This document shows positions 32,206 through 42,676 of a stretch of DNA of 54,007 nt, piece by piece. The notes below the pieces were generated by a model. That model did no database searches. It had not been told where the DNA came from and saw nothing but the letters and a program-made list of their open reading frames with translations. The position numbers were made by a program, and so were the translations under genes. Numbering within the stretch: the first letter of the stretch is position 1; each line of letters opens with the position of its first letter. The stretch is from Acanthamoeba lenticulata (Eukaryota; Discosea; Longamoebia; Acanthamoebidae). The stretch spans positions 1 to 54,007 of the forward strand of contig NAVB01000839.1 of NCBI GenBank assembly GCA_002179805.1, given 5' to 3'.

Positions 32206-32610
32206 ATGGCGGCCCAGACAGAGCAACAGCAGCGGTTTGTGAGCGTGTGCCGAGAGGTGGCCACCAACCCCACCACTTCATGGGTCATGTTCAGCCATGG
32301 AACAGTTGTCTTCCTCAAGACGCAAGACGCCAGCGCTGACCTAGCAGCAGAGGCCACCAGCATCATGCGCGCGTATGGGCCCGTAATGGCTGGCTGTTCC
32401 GCTGGAGACTTCAACATCATCGACCTGGACAGAGAGGAGCGACGCAAGGGCTGGGCCGTTTCTGGCCACCATCCAGACATGCTCACGTTGGTCCTGCCTG
32501 ACGAAGTGCAGTCCGAGAATGGTCTTTCAGTGGGTCTCTACGGTCGCGGCAAGCGCGACGCCGACGGCACAGACTGTGCAGTGATCCACGTCCAAGATAA
32601 TCGCTCGTGA
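32206..32610 (+). CDS. Conserved uncharacterised protein
   Basis: A single-exon gene of 134 residues from ATG 32206 (MAAQTEQQQRFVSVCREVAT). No membrane segment or signal peptide is visible. Blocks such as TSWVMFSHGTVVFLK, AGDFNIIDLDREE, GWAVSGHHPDMLTLVLP and GLYGRGKRDADGTDCAVIH resemble a small family I recall from bacteria and scattered eukaryotes with the pattern GDF.v......W.v..hHPd.lTyv.p.e; no function is known to me. The compact alpha/beta pattern and lack of introns fit a small globular domain. It converges with the HECT gene, with only about 100 bp between the stop codons. Confidence 0.75.
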   Translation: MAAQTEQQQRFVSVCREVATNPTTSWVMFSHGTVVFLKTQDASADLAAEATSIMRAYGPVMAGCSAGDFNIIDLDREERRKGWAVSGHHPDMLTLVLPDEVQSENGLSVGLYGRGKRDADGTDCAVIHVQDNRS

Positions 32611-32707
32611 CCACACTAGCTCCCTCTTCAGAACTGTAGGTGATGTGTGCAAACCACCAGTAAAGAGGCCTTTTGTAGTTGCTTTCTTGAGACGAGCCAA
32701 GTTGAGT

Positions 32708-35700
32708 TCAGGCAAAGACAAAGCCAGAGGATCCGCAGTGGATGGCGACGCTAAGGCACCGCACGAGCTGGTCCTCGCTTTCATACTCGGGCAGCTTCAG
32801 CAGGTTGAAGCTGGCCAGGCATAACCCACCCACCAAAGTAGTCAGTATTCGTGCACACGAGGCAGAAGAAGAGAGAACAACGTCGACGACGCACCAGGTC
32901 GACGCCGTGGGCAGCTGATGCGGGTTCTCCAGGGCCGCACGCGCGATGCCAAACTTCTGGAGGGCGCCAAGCCCGCGCAGCTTGGCGAACCCGCCCAGCG
33001 GCACCCGCCCGCTTCCCGTCACGAACTGGAGCAGCAGCGCCACCTCTTTGCGTGTGTTCACCACAAAACAAGTCAAAGTGTGAGCCAAATACGTCATCGT
33101 CGTCTTCGTTCTTCTTCGTTCTTCGTCAAGGCCGCCGGGGGGGGGGGCGCACCGTCGGGTGTGAGGTGCGAGCGCACGGCCTGCCAGAACCACCGGACGG
33201 GCGCCGACTCGGCCGTGTAGCCGCCCGAGTACTCGGTGTGGGCCTCCCAGTCGGCCACGTCGATCGTGCGCTGGCCGCTGATCAGCAGCTCTGCCATCGC
33301 CCCCACGACGGTCGTGATGAGGTCGCAGCAAAAGCAGCAGCAAAGGGGCGATCCAGCTGGACGCACCGAGCTCGTATTCGTTGAAGACCGGGAGGAGCGC
33401 CGGCGGGACGAGCTGGTGGAAGCCGTCGAGGAGGGCCTCCATCTGGCGCCCGATCGACTTCTGGAGCTTGAGCTCCAGGACGAGCCGCACGTACTCGGCC
33501 TTGTTGGCCTCTGTCACCGCCACATCGCGCCCGTTGGGCACCAACTCCACCGCCTCGACCTGCGCCGCAACGTCGCCGCCGTCGTCAGCGAATGGAGTGT
33601 CTCATGACCGTCGTAAATGCTTGTCGACATGTCCACGTACGAGCCCAAAGTTGTCGGCGTCGGCCTCGAAGGTGAGGCCCAGGTCGGCGTCGTCAACGTT
33701 ATTGTCCAGAATCCACTTGAGGTTCCTGCAAAGACGGCGCCAAGACGAGAAAAGACGTCAGCTCAAGCAGCCCCTTGATGGCTAAACAGACGGACGGCCG
33801 GGGGTGCACACTTGTGGAATTGGGGGTCGAGCGAGCGGAGGTCATCGAGGTCGATCGGCCGGCCGAGGAGCTGCTTGTAGAAGCCGCGCGTGAAGCACAC
33901 CTCGACCACCTCCTCGTGGAACAGCGCCATCCCTGCGCGCACGCGTGCCCCCTCGTCGTCAGCCAATGGACATAAGGCTGGCGCCGGGGCTGGGCTGGGC
34001 TCTGGGGGAAGGGCAGAGACCGATGAGGCGGCCGGCAAAGTGGAAATAGGACAAGTGGTCGGCGTTGACGTAGGAGTGCGGGTTGGGCTGCAGCGCGACG
34101 CCCTCGGCCGACTGGACAAAGAGCGCGTTGTCCGGGTTGAACAGCTCGTGCGAGAGGGCCCGGAACCACTCGCGCCGGACGCCGGCGCCCACGCCCTCCT
34201 CGTCGATGAACCCGACGGCGAAGTGGCCGCGCAGGGCCTCGGCGCCCTCGCGCAGGAGCGCGCTGCACGAATCCTGCAGCAAGTCTTGAAACAAAATAAA
34301 ATGAATAAATAGAAGAAAAAAAACAAATAACAATCATAAAAGGTGCTGACGTGGCGTGATGTCACGCACCGGTTCGGGAGACGCGAAGGTCGGTGGCGTG
34401 GTGGGCGTGGGTCGTGCGGAGCTCGTCCAACCGACGCCGGAACCACGCGCGCTTGCGCTCGAAGCCCAGATTGTCGATCAGCTCTGGGCAGAGTCGACTC
34501 AAACTGGTGGTCAGCCGCACACACACACACACACGAGAGGCCGCCAAGTAAGCGAGGCACACACCGTTGAAGCGCCACTCGGGGTGCGCGGCGACGCTCT
34601 CGAGGATGAACTCGAGGGAGCCCACGAGCTGCTCCACGTTCTCGCGCCCGATCGCCCGAATCACCTCCGCGTGTCGTTCTGCAGTTGCCTCCGCAGTTAA
34701 CGTTGAGCCCGAGACCGAAAGGGGCGCGCCACGAACCGATAAAATGCACGAATCGCTCCATCGCGGGCGACGGCGCGCGCGGCTCGTCGTCATCATCGTG
34801 GTCGTCCTCTTTGCTCTTGTCGTGCTCCCTGTCGTGGGCGTCCTCGCCGTCATAAGGCTCCGTCCACGAGCGCTTGATGACCAGCGGCTGCTGAACAGAC
34901 GACAAAGAAGAAGACGAAGACGAAGAGACAAAGGCCGGGTCGGGGATGTTGTGGGAGCAGACGAGGTAGAGCCCGTCGATGAGCGGACAGATGCGCTCGG
35001 CCAGCTCCCTCGTGAAAATCTTGCTGTCGTCGCCGCCGCGGCCCGGCGCGTCGGCCTCGATCTTGGCATCGACGTTGACGTGGCGCTCATGCTCAAGGTC
35101 GTCATCGTCTCCATCGTCGTCGTCGTCGTCCTCGAGCTTGGCCTTGTCCTTCTTGTCTGCTCGGCTCCCGTCGCCGGCCTTGCGCCCGGGCGCGCGGCGC
35201 TCGGCCAAGTGGAGCAGGCGGTGGTCCAGCTGGAGCCACGCCTCCTCCAGGCAGTTGGCCGCCCGGGCGACCGCCTGCTCCATCGTCTCGCGCTCCTCGT
35301 AGGACGCCTCTCTGGATTTAAGATAGCATTTAAATGATTTGTTATTTTTATTTAAGATAGCATTTAAATAATTAAAAATTATAAAAATTATAAAAATAAT
35401 AAAAATAATAAAAATAATATTCTTAAATAAAATCGGACCGATGGGCGAGTCGGGCGGCGTCGATGAGCGCCACGAAGCGGTGCATGGCGCGCGAGCACAG
35501 GCTCGAGAGGGCGGACACGGACAGGGCGGCGGCCGACATTTGGGCCTTGTCGTCCAGCAGCGCCGTGACTGTCCACCAGGACCACAGTAAAAAATAAATA
35601 TAAAAATAAGAATTTTAAATTATTGTTCAAAAAAATAAGACGTACTGTCGTCAAAGCCGCCGTGGGCGGCCAGCGCGGCGGCGAGCAGGTCCGGCGCGTC

Positions 35701-37708
35701 GTGGTGCAGCAGCCGGAGGCCGTACCAAGCGGCCAGGCGGGCCAGCAGCCGCGAGAAGGCGTGGAAGTGGGGCGGGGCCGCGAGGGCCACGTGATGCACC
35801 ACAGTCTCCACGCGCCGGTTGACCTCTGACTCGCCCAGCATCAGCATCAGCCGTCTGTCGGTCTGACGTGTCGTCGTTGTCGTCGTTCTTGTTGTTGTCG
35901 TGGTTGTTGTCGTTGTTGTCGTTGTTGTGGGCACAGAGCTTAAGGGCGCTGTCGACGTCAGCGATGATGTGGACGAGGATGATGAAGACGATGGCAAGGG
36001 CAAGGAGGAGGAAGAAGATGAAAGCGATGATGAAGAGGACGACGAGGAAGATCGGAGGGTCGACTCGGGCAAGGAGACGATGGAGGACGAAGACAAAGAG
36101 GCAGAGGATGGCGAAGGTGTGGGAACAGGCGCGCCAGAGACGGCACCAGCGTCAGTGGAGACGACGGCAGCAGCAGCAGCAGCAGAAGCGGCCGCTGTTG
36201 TAGTCGTGATGTGTTGGTCGAGGCGCGCGACGAGCTGCAGGAGCTGGGGCAGGAAGAGGCCCGGGTCGCGTTCGACGAGCCGCAGCACAAAGTCCTTGTG
36301 GCCCATTTTGCAGGCCAGCTGGGCCGGCGTGTCGCCCTCCCTGTTTTGCTCGACCCCGGTGGCCCCGCTCTCCAGCAGGAGCCTCTGCATTGCCCACCGG
36401 CCCACACGCGCATGCGCTTAGTCGGCACACAAAGCGACGCGCAAGCCAGCAAAGACCAAAGGAATGGAACGGAAAGGAAATGGCGAGAGGAACGACGTAC
36501 GAGGCAGGTCGTGCTTCCGTTCATGGCGGCCCGGTGGAGGACCGAGTTGCCGTCGAGGTCCCGCACGTGGATGTCAGCCCCGCGGGCCAGAAGCAGCGAC
36601 ATGACGTTGTAGTGGCCTAAAGGCACACACACACACGTATTCGCATGCGCACGCATGCCACGGATGGTCAACGGGAGAACAGACCACGCGACGGTTTCGC
36701 CAGGAGGGCGGCGGACCATTGCCGGTGGCGGCAAAGAGCGGCGACCAGGAAAGGTCGGTCAGGCTGTCGACGGCGGCGCCCATCGCCAGGAGCCGCTCGG
36801 CACAGTCGATTCGGCCGTTGGCGGCCGCCTGCGACCCACAGCAGAAGAGGATCGTGCGGACACGTCAGCCAAAACCTGGAAGAAGTCGACAACAAACAAG
36901 CGCGCGCAGAGACAAAGACACGGACCTGGTGCAGGGCGGTCCAGCCGGTGGAGTTGGTCTGTTCGATGTTGGCCCCGCACTCGAGGAGGGCCTGCACCGC
37001 GGCCAGCTGCCCGTTGGTGGCCGCGACGTGGAGCGGGCTCTCGCACGCGGCCTGCGTGCACACGTTGACATCTGCCGCAACAACAACGCGTTGGCGTCGG
37101 GGACTGGTCAGGCATACGGCCTGGCGTGCTGGAGGCACGTACCGGCCCCGTGGGCCACGAGCACCTTGATGCACTGGGCGGCGCCTCCGCGGGCGGCGTG
37201 GTGGACCAGCGTGCCCGACCGCTTGGGCTTGGTGAGCGAGTCTGGCCGTGACACGGTCAGAGGAGAAGAAGATTTAAAAAATAGATATAAAAAGCAACGA
37301 GAGGGAGAAAGAGGAGGGCACATGAAGCGGTACAGGTGGGATCGCGGCGGCGAATGATGTGCAGGTACTGGTCGGCCTCCCGATGTTGGTTGCTGATGAC
37401 GAAGAAGAAGAGTCGCTCCTTCAAGTCATCAAGGGACAGATCGGCCACCTCGCGCTCTTTGTAGTGATTTGGATTTCAGCAAAACGGGACGAAAAAAGTG
37501 AAGATGAACACGATCAAGGTGGGGAGATACCAAAGTTGCGTTGAGAAGGAGGAAGGCGACGGGAGAGGAAGGCGCGCACGGCCCACAACACCAGGGCGCC
37601 GAGCCCCAATGAAGACAGCAGGAGGGCGAGTGAGGGGTTGAGGGTCGTAGCAACATCTGTGGACTGCCCCTGTTCCTCTACGGCTGCCGCCATGTGACCC
37701 CCCTCCAT
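32708..37708 (-). CDS. HACE1: HACE1-like ankyrin-repeat HECT E3 ubiquitin ligase with N-terminal membrane anchor
   Basis: Predicted E3 ligase. The start is ATG 37708 (MEGGHMAAAVEEQG), followed by a hydrophobic helix at about residues 23-45 (LALLLSSLGLGALVLWAVRA). An in-frame splice then leads to EREVADLSLDDLKERLFFF, where metazoan HACE1 also begins its repeat region. Ankyrin repeats follow (GTLVHHAARGGAAQCIKVL, ESPLHVAATNGQLAAVQAL, NSVLHRAAMNGSTTCLV, DTPAQLACKMGHKDFVLRL). A long linker has Thr- and Asp-rich tracts. The HECT domain spans about 34333-32708: VGAGVRREWFRALSHELFNPD, SYVNADHLSYFHFAGRLIGL, VPNGRDVAVTEANKAEYV and LLQFVTGSGRVPLGGFAKL. The catalytic Cys sits at a splice junction in STC|FNLLKLPEYES. 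It ends HCGSSGFVFA, like HACE1. HACE1 in animals targets Rac1. The anchor is unusual for the family. At least 12 introns; borders approximate. Confidence 0.88.
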
Positions 37709-38126
37709 CCTCTTGGCCAAAGTTGCTTCAAAGGCCAGTTACCGCAATAAAGAAAATAAACATACGTTTATCCGAATCTGAAATAGCACGAACAAGTTTC
37801 GTTCTCGGCCCTTGTGGTGGCGGCCGCGCAGGTGGCGACTCCGTCCAGACCAGCGTTTTCGGCAATGACGGTCTCTGCATCTGGCGCATGGACGGCATGC
37901 CGGCAGGGTCAAGAGGACGAACGCTACTACCACTACTGCATGCTGGGCACATAGCGCCACGAGCACCACCTCGAGGGAGCGGCACTTGGCTGGCCCACTT
38001 TCGCCAACGTTCGTGGAAGCCGGACGCGAATGGTGCTCCGCCTTTCACACCGGAATGCAATCACAAAAAGCCGGCGTGTGGGGCGACGGGCACAAAGTGT
38101 AGGCCTTGCGCACACCCACAACAGCA
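37709..38126. other. Divergent intergenic region, HACE1-like / membrane protein
   Basis: About 420 bp between divergent start codons; it holds both promoters. I find no E2F-type site, RNA gene or further ORF of note. Confidence 0.55.
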
Positions 38127-39218
38127 ATGGATCCCGGCGCGACTTCTGACTTTAAGGACATGGTGACGAACTTCAGGCGGGGCATGATCCCCGTGGTGGG
38201 GACTGCCTGCCTGGGCGTCCTCCTTATCGTTGCCCTTCTCCTCCACTGGAAGGGCCAGGTACCAGGCCTCAATACCCAACTTTGTCTTCGTTCTTTGTTT
38301 CGGACCTAATTTTTCTGTGGTGGGTTCCTTCTCGCCATGACAGCGTCTCGCCATGCTCGTGCGGTGGTCTCTCATCCTGTGTGCCTTCTTCCAAACGGTA
38401 ATTTATTTATTATTAAACTAAAATGAAACGAGTCATGGGGTCTCTGACCGGGTGGACCTCCAGGTGACGAGCGTGGCCTATTTCATCACCCCGGCCTGGG
38501 AATGGGGCGTCCAGCTGGGTGTGACCGGCGTGTTTGGCGTCTTCGCTGGCCTTTCCCGCCATCCGGACTTCCTCAACGTCGTACGTATCCGCCACCAGCA
38601 GCTCCATCCACATGTAGCCTTAGCTTGGCGCACTGACGTCGGCCTGGCCGAGCTCTTCTCAGAACGCGTTCGTCGGCCTGTTCAACCTTCTCGGCCTGCT
38701 CGGCCGCCTGGCGTGGTTCTCCTACACGGTCCCGCTCTACTCCGTCTTCGAGGGCCAGGCCTACGAGCCGTGCATCATGTACGTAACCCGCGAGCTGAAC
38801 AGTGCGACAGTGACGGCCACACAGGCCGTGATGGCTAACACGCAGCGGTGCACGTGCGCAGGTGGTTTGACCTCGACATGTGGACCGACAACCCGCTGTG
38901 CTTCCAGTACACCACGGCCGTCCGCTTCCTCTCCTACCTCGTAATCTTCATCGCTGTACGTGACACCATCAGCTGTTTTTGTGACAAGCTGAGCAAGACT
39001 TACCAACGCCTTCTTGTCCATGGGACCTGTATGCAGGCCAAGCAAACGCTGGTGTCCTACTTCCTGGCCAAGGTGCCGCAGGCTGAGGGTACGTAGTGTC
39101 CACTCTCTTCACTTGCCCGAGTGTGTTATTCAATCTTTTTCCCCTTTTGCTGATGTTGTGCCTTACAGAAACGTATCAGCACGTTGTGAACGATAAGGAG
39201 CCGTACGCGCGCTTCTGA
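38127..39218 (+). CDS. Multi-pass membrane protein of unknown function
   Basis: Seven exons (38127-38258, 38344-38397, 38464-38580, 38663-38778, 38862-38955, 39037-39088, 39169-39218) sum to 204 residues in frame. I do not recognise the family. Hydrophobic stretches: about 17-40 (GMIPVVGTACLGVLLIVALLL), 48-68 (MLVRWSLILCAFFQTVTSVAY), 76-92 (GVQLGVTGVFGVFAGL), 103-128 (FVGLFNLLGLLGRLAWFSYTV) and 158-172 (VRFLSYLVIFIAA). This suggests four or five transmembrane helices. A polar loop holds Cys and acidic residues (YEPCIMWFDLDMW), and the C-terminal tail is short (ETYQHVVNDKEPYARF). The stop codon lies within a 15-bp inverted repeat shared with the flank of the convergent gene. Confidence 0.72.
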
Positions 39219-39302
39219 TTTGAGGAGAACTGTTTTTGTTTCTTTAAGTACAACATCCTCTTTGTTCGAAAGGAGTTCTCATCTTAATTCTCCTCAAATC
39301 AG
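39215..39302. repeat. 15-bp perfect inverted repeat between convergent genes
   Basis: CTGATTTGAGGAGAA (39215-39229) and its exact reverse complement (39288-39302) flank a 58-bp loop between the stop codons of the membrane-protein gene (+) and the metallophosphoesterase gene (-). The left arm contains the TGA stop of the plus-strand gene. It could form a hairpin in either transcript's 3' end. Confidence 0.85.
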
Positions 39303-39312
39303 TGCGAACAGA

Positions 39313-40263
39313 TCAGTGCTGCTCCTTCTTTCCCATGGGAGTCACCTCCCGCACAACTTGTTCACCGTGCTCTCCGGGCACAAGAGTGAAGATGGCAACT
39401 TCGGCCGGGGACAAGGGAACGTAATCGAGCCCTCGGCACACGTAGAGCGGGATGGCTGGTCGCTCGTAATCGGCCACGTCCCCCACCCGGGGCACATGGA
39501 CCCAGTCATAGCCCAACTGGCATTTCGGCACAACATCGGGGTTGTTCTTGCGTCGAGGCATGATGCTGTTCCACGCCCTGCGGAGATGACCTCCGTGCGT
39601 GTGCCCTGCCAGCATGAGGTCGGCGCCCCACTGGTTGAGATGTAACGAGCTGTCCGGGTTATGGGTAAGGACCAGCCGAGTCTTACGGTACACTCCGCGC
39701 TCCTCAGCGGACTCGGCATCAGCGTCTTGGCAGGTATCCTTCGTTGTCGTTGTCGTTGTTGTTGAAGGGCCAGAGAGAGGATACATGATCTCCTCCGGGT
39801 GGTAGTCCTTCCAAAAGTCTCCGACGCCCATCACTTCCAGCCACTCGTTGATCGGCTCGGCCCGCTGGTTGACGAGAGTGTGTATGCCCGCGCTCTGGAA
39901 GGCGTCCAGCACCATGCGCTGAGAATGGGCCCTCTGGTAGTCGTGGTTGCCGAGGATGGCCACGGTCCCATACTTGGACGAGAGTTTGGAGAGCCATCGG
40001 TCGGCCAGCGTAGCCGCCGCGTCAGGCCAGAGATCCACGTAGTCCCCCGTCAGCACGACCATGTCCACAGACTCGCGCTCCACAGCTGCGACGGCCGCCT
40101 GCAGTACGTCTTCAGAGGCGCCCTTCACAGAGAGACGTCGGTCGTTGAAATGGATGTCGGTAAGCTGTGCGATCTTGAGCCCATGCAGGGAGGGGTGCAA
40201 ATGGAGCACCCCCACCTCGAAACTGCGCACTTGTAGATTGTCTTGATAGAAAAACGAGGTCAT
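39313..40263 (-). CDS. Calcineurin-like metallophosphoesterase (YkuE/YaeI type)
   Basis: Intronless gene of 316 residues from ATG 40263 (MTSFFYQDNLQVRSFEVG). It carries all metal-binding blocks of the calcineurin-like fold: LTDIHF (D36, H38), TGDYVD (D74), GNHD (N106, H107), a His in LTHNPD, and GHTHGGH near residue 235. The order and spacing, and the LKIAQLTDIHFN entry, are like the bacterial YkuE/YaeI and LpxH2-related group rather than the protein phosphatases. A Thr run with low complexity (STTTTTTTKD) sits between metal blocks. The missing introns contrast with most neighbours and could reflect transfer from bacteria or simple intron loss. The substrate is unknown. No signal peptide or membrane anchor is seen. 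Confidence 0.88.
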   Translation of the reverse strand: MTSFFYQDNLQVRSFEVGVLHLHPSLHGLKIAQLTDIHFNDRRLSVKGASEDVLQAAVAAVERESVDMVVLTGDYVDLWPDAAATLADRWLSKLSSKYGTVAILGNHDYQRAHSQRMVLDAFQSAGIHTLVNQRAEPINEWLEVMGVGDFWKDYHPEEIMYPLSGPSTTTTTTTKDTCQDADAESAEERGVYRKTRLVLTHNPDSSLHLNQWGADLMLAGHTHGGHLRRAWNSIMPRRKNNPDVVPKCQLGYDWVHVPRVGDVADYERPAIPLYVCRGLDYVPLSPAEVAIFTLVPGEHGEQVVREVTPMGKKEQH

Positions 40264-40497
40264 CTCTCCTTTCCTTTGTGTTGGTGCCAAGAATGTTGGG
40301 AGGACGCTTTTTGTTTGTTGCGCCAACCACGCGACGTGGCACCTTTTCCGCGGCAGAAGGTCCTCTTCGCCGAAACAGTCGGCAAACTCGTTCTACTTTT
40401 TTATCTTCGGGCCAAGCCGCGGCCCCGACATGAAACAGCGTTTCTTTTTGCTGACATGTAATCATCGAGCTCTTTCCTGCTTCGCCAAGAGAGCTTC

Positions 40498-42533
40498 CTA
40501 TGCCTCTTCCTTGCGCTGCCGCTTGGCCGGGCGTGGGTTGCGCGTCGGCTCGCCGCCATCGCCCAAAAACTCTTGCGCCGCGGGCGACTGCGCTTTCGGC
40601 GGGTCGGACGCAACGCTGTTGTGTGGGTGGTGGCCGCCACTCGAGCCCAGGGAGCTCCTCCTCTTGGCCGCCGATCCGCCCTCCGCCGGCTGGGGCTTGG
40701 TCGAGAAGGTCAGCGCGCCGCCGCTCATGCGCCGCGCGGTGAAGACAGGCTTTGGCGGCTGGGCTGTCGCGTGCTGCGCGATGTCGGTCACGTCGGTCTG
40801 TGCCGTCGTCATGGTGGCTGCCTCTTGGCTGATACCTGCCGGCAGCAGTTGGCGCAGGACGTCGCTAAGCGTGATGACCCCGATGGCCCGGTTCTCCTCG
40901 TCCACCACGTACACCTGCGCGCACGATGTCAGTCGGCCGATGCCGGTCTCGGGAAAGAAGACGCAGACAAGCGCACCCGGTGCATCCGATTGGCGGCCAG
41001 TAGGGCGACGACGTGCTGGAGCGTGGACTCGAGCGTGCAGCTTACTGGCGGCTTCGCGCCCTCCTTCTGCACATCGAATGACGTGCACAGATTGATTGCT
41101 GCGTTAGTGAACGACCTTTAAACGACGGCCAAGCGAGAGCTGTACGGCGGCGATCCTGTCGAGCATCTGCTGGACTGGGCGGTTGAACATGGTCAAGTCA
41201 AAGTCGACTCCGCCCAAGCCCTGCGTATGTATCCGCCCTTGTTGGTCAACCCAAACCTGGCGAGGAAAGGAGGATCAGCAGACGCACCCGCAGGTCGGAC
41301 GCCGAGATGTTCCCAACCAGTCGGCTCTGCGACAGGACCGCCACGCCGCTCACGCGGTTGTCAAACAGGATGGACAGCGCGTCGGAGAAGCGCGCCGTGT
41401 TCCGCACAGAGATGACTGCGTGAGCCACCTGGAGCTGTCGACATGAACACGACATCAACCTCGGCCGAGACCAGGCAGGACGTCAGATTGGGGGGGGGGC
41501 GGAAGCCGCACGTCGTCCACGGTCCTGCGGCACCGCTCCGGCAGGATGTCGGCGTGTGCGGCGTACCACGCGATCACGTCTAGTTGTAGACACCGTCGCG
41601 CCTCAGCCTCGAGTTGATTGCGGGAAATGTGGAGGTCGGGCGAACGTACCAGACTGCGAGATGATGTTGGCGATGTTGCCCTCACCGTCGAACACCGGCA
41701 GGCGGTGGACCTTGATGCTGCCTTTCGGGTTGCACATGGTGCGTACCACGTCAAGCATGCTGTCCGTCTCCTTGATTGACACCGGGCTGTCAACCAGTGA
41801 ATAGTCTGCTGGCCACAAAAATAATAACAAAACAAAAAATCAAAACAAAAACCATTAACACATGATTTAAAATGGTTAATAAACCAACAAACACAACCAA
41901 CGAGCAGGGAGTTGGAGGCGTAACTGATGGCGTTGGCGATTGGGTGCTTGAGGGAGGGCAAGCCAGTGAAGAGAATCAGGTTTAAGTCGGCCTCGTCCTT
42001 GGCCACGTCATGCAGGAGGAAGCCCGCGATATCCAACACGTCCACCAAGCCCCTGAACCCAGACAGGGAAGAAAAGGGGCGATCAAATTTGATGAAAGAA
42101 GGTGGGCGAAGGAAGGAGCTGGCTTTACATGAAATGCATGGTGGTGGCGTCGATGACTGGGGCCGACAAGATGCGATGTCGAGCTAGTGTCTTACAGTAA
42201 CAAAGAAGCTGTGCTGAGAGAAGAAAAAGTAGCAGTCGAGCGAGGGGTATGTTGTACCTGGAGGGTGTCTCCGACCGTAGCGGTGGACGAGATGGACACC
42301 ACATGTCTCGAGGACGGGAGAGAAGAGGAGAATGGCTGAACGCGTTCTTGCTCTTCTTTCCCTTGTTCCTTCACCTTCACTATACCAGCCAACCGTGTGT
42401 CGCGGTCCTGCAGAAACTGGCCCACTGAGGTGCCCGACAAGAGTTCCAGCCAGGGGTCAGTTGGCTTCGAGGTGGCCATCTCAGCCAAGCTGGGCTGTGT
42501 GAGCGCAGGTGAAGGTCTCGTATTGCTTTCCAT
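40498..42533 (-). CDS. Four-CBS-domain (double Bateman module) protein
   Basis: Predicted nucleotide-sensing regulatory protein related in layout to AMPK-gamma/SNF4. It starts at ATG 42533 (MESNTRPSPALTQPSL). CBS blocks over about eight exons: VSISSTATVGDTL with GLVDVLDIAGFLL; SLVDSPVSIKETDSMLDVVRT with VHRLPVFDGEGNIANIIS; HAVISVRNTARFSDALSILF with VSGVAVLSQSRLVGNISASDLR; and VSCTLESTLQHVVALLAANR with RVYVVDEENRAIGVITLSDVLRQLL. The C-terminal tail of about 90 residues is Ser/Lys-rich and disordered, with a possible nuclear signal (PAKRQRKEEA) at the very end. No glycogen-binding or kinase domain is present. It could be an AMPK-gamma-like subunit or a stand-alone CBS protein; ligand residues were not checked. 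Intron borders are approximate. Confidence 0.83.
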
Positions 42534-42676
42534 GTTGAGTGAGTCGTGCCAACCAGGGCTTCGTCTTTTCCTGTGGATGGCTCAGCGTCCGTCTTTGTTC
42601 GCCCAAAACACGCAGGAATTTCGATGGAATGATTGAAATGCTGGTGTGTTTTTGTTATATCTCTTTTTTTTTCTGT

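Noticed and set aside
34567..35337. A 256-residue plus-strand ORF
   Set aside because: It opposes the HECT gene linker and is low-complexity Val/Arg-rich, a typical antisense shadow.
38551..38560. TTTCCCGCC match as another E2F site
   Set aside because: It lies inside a coding exon, far from any start codon.
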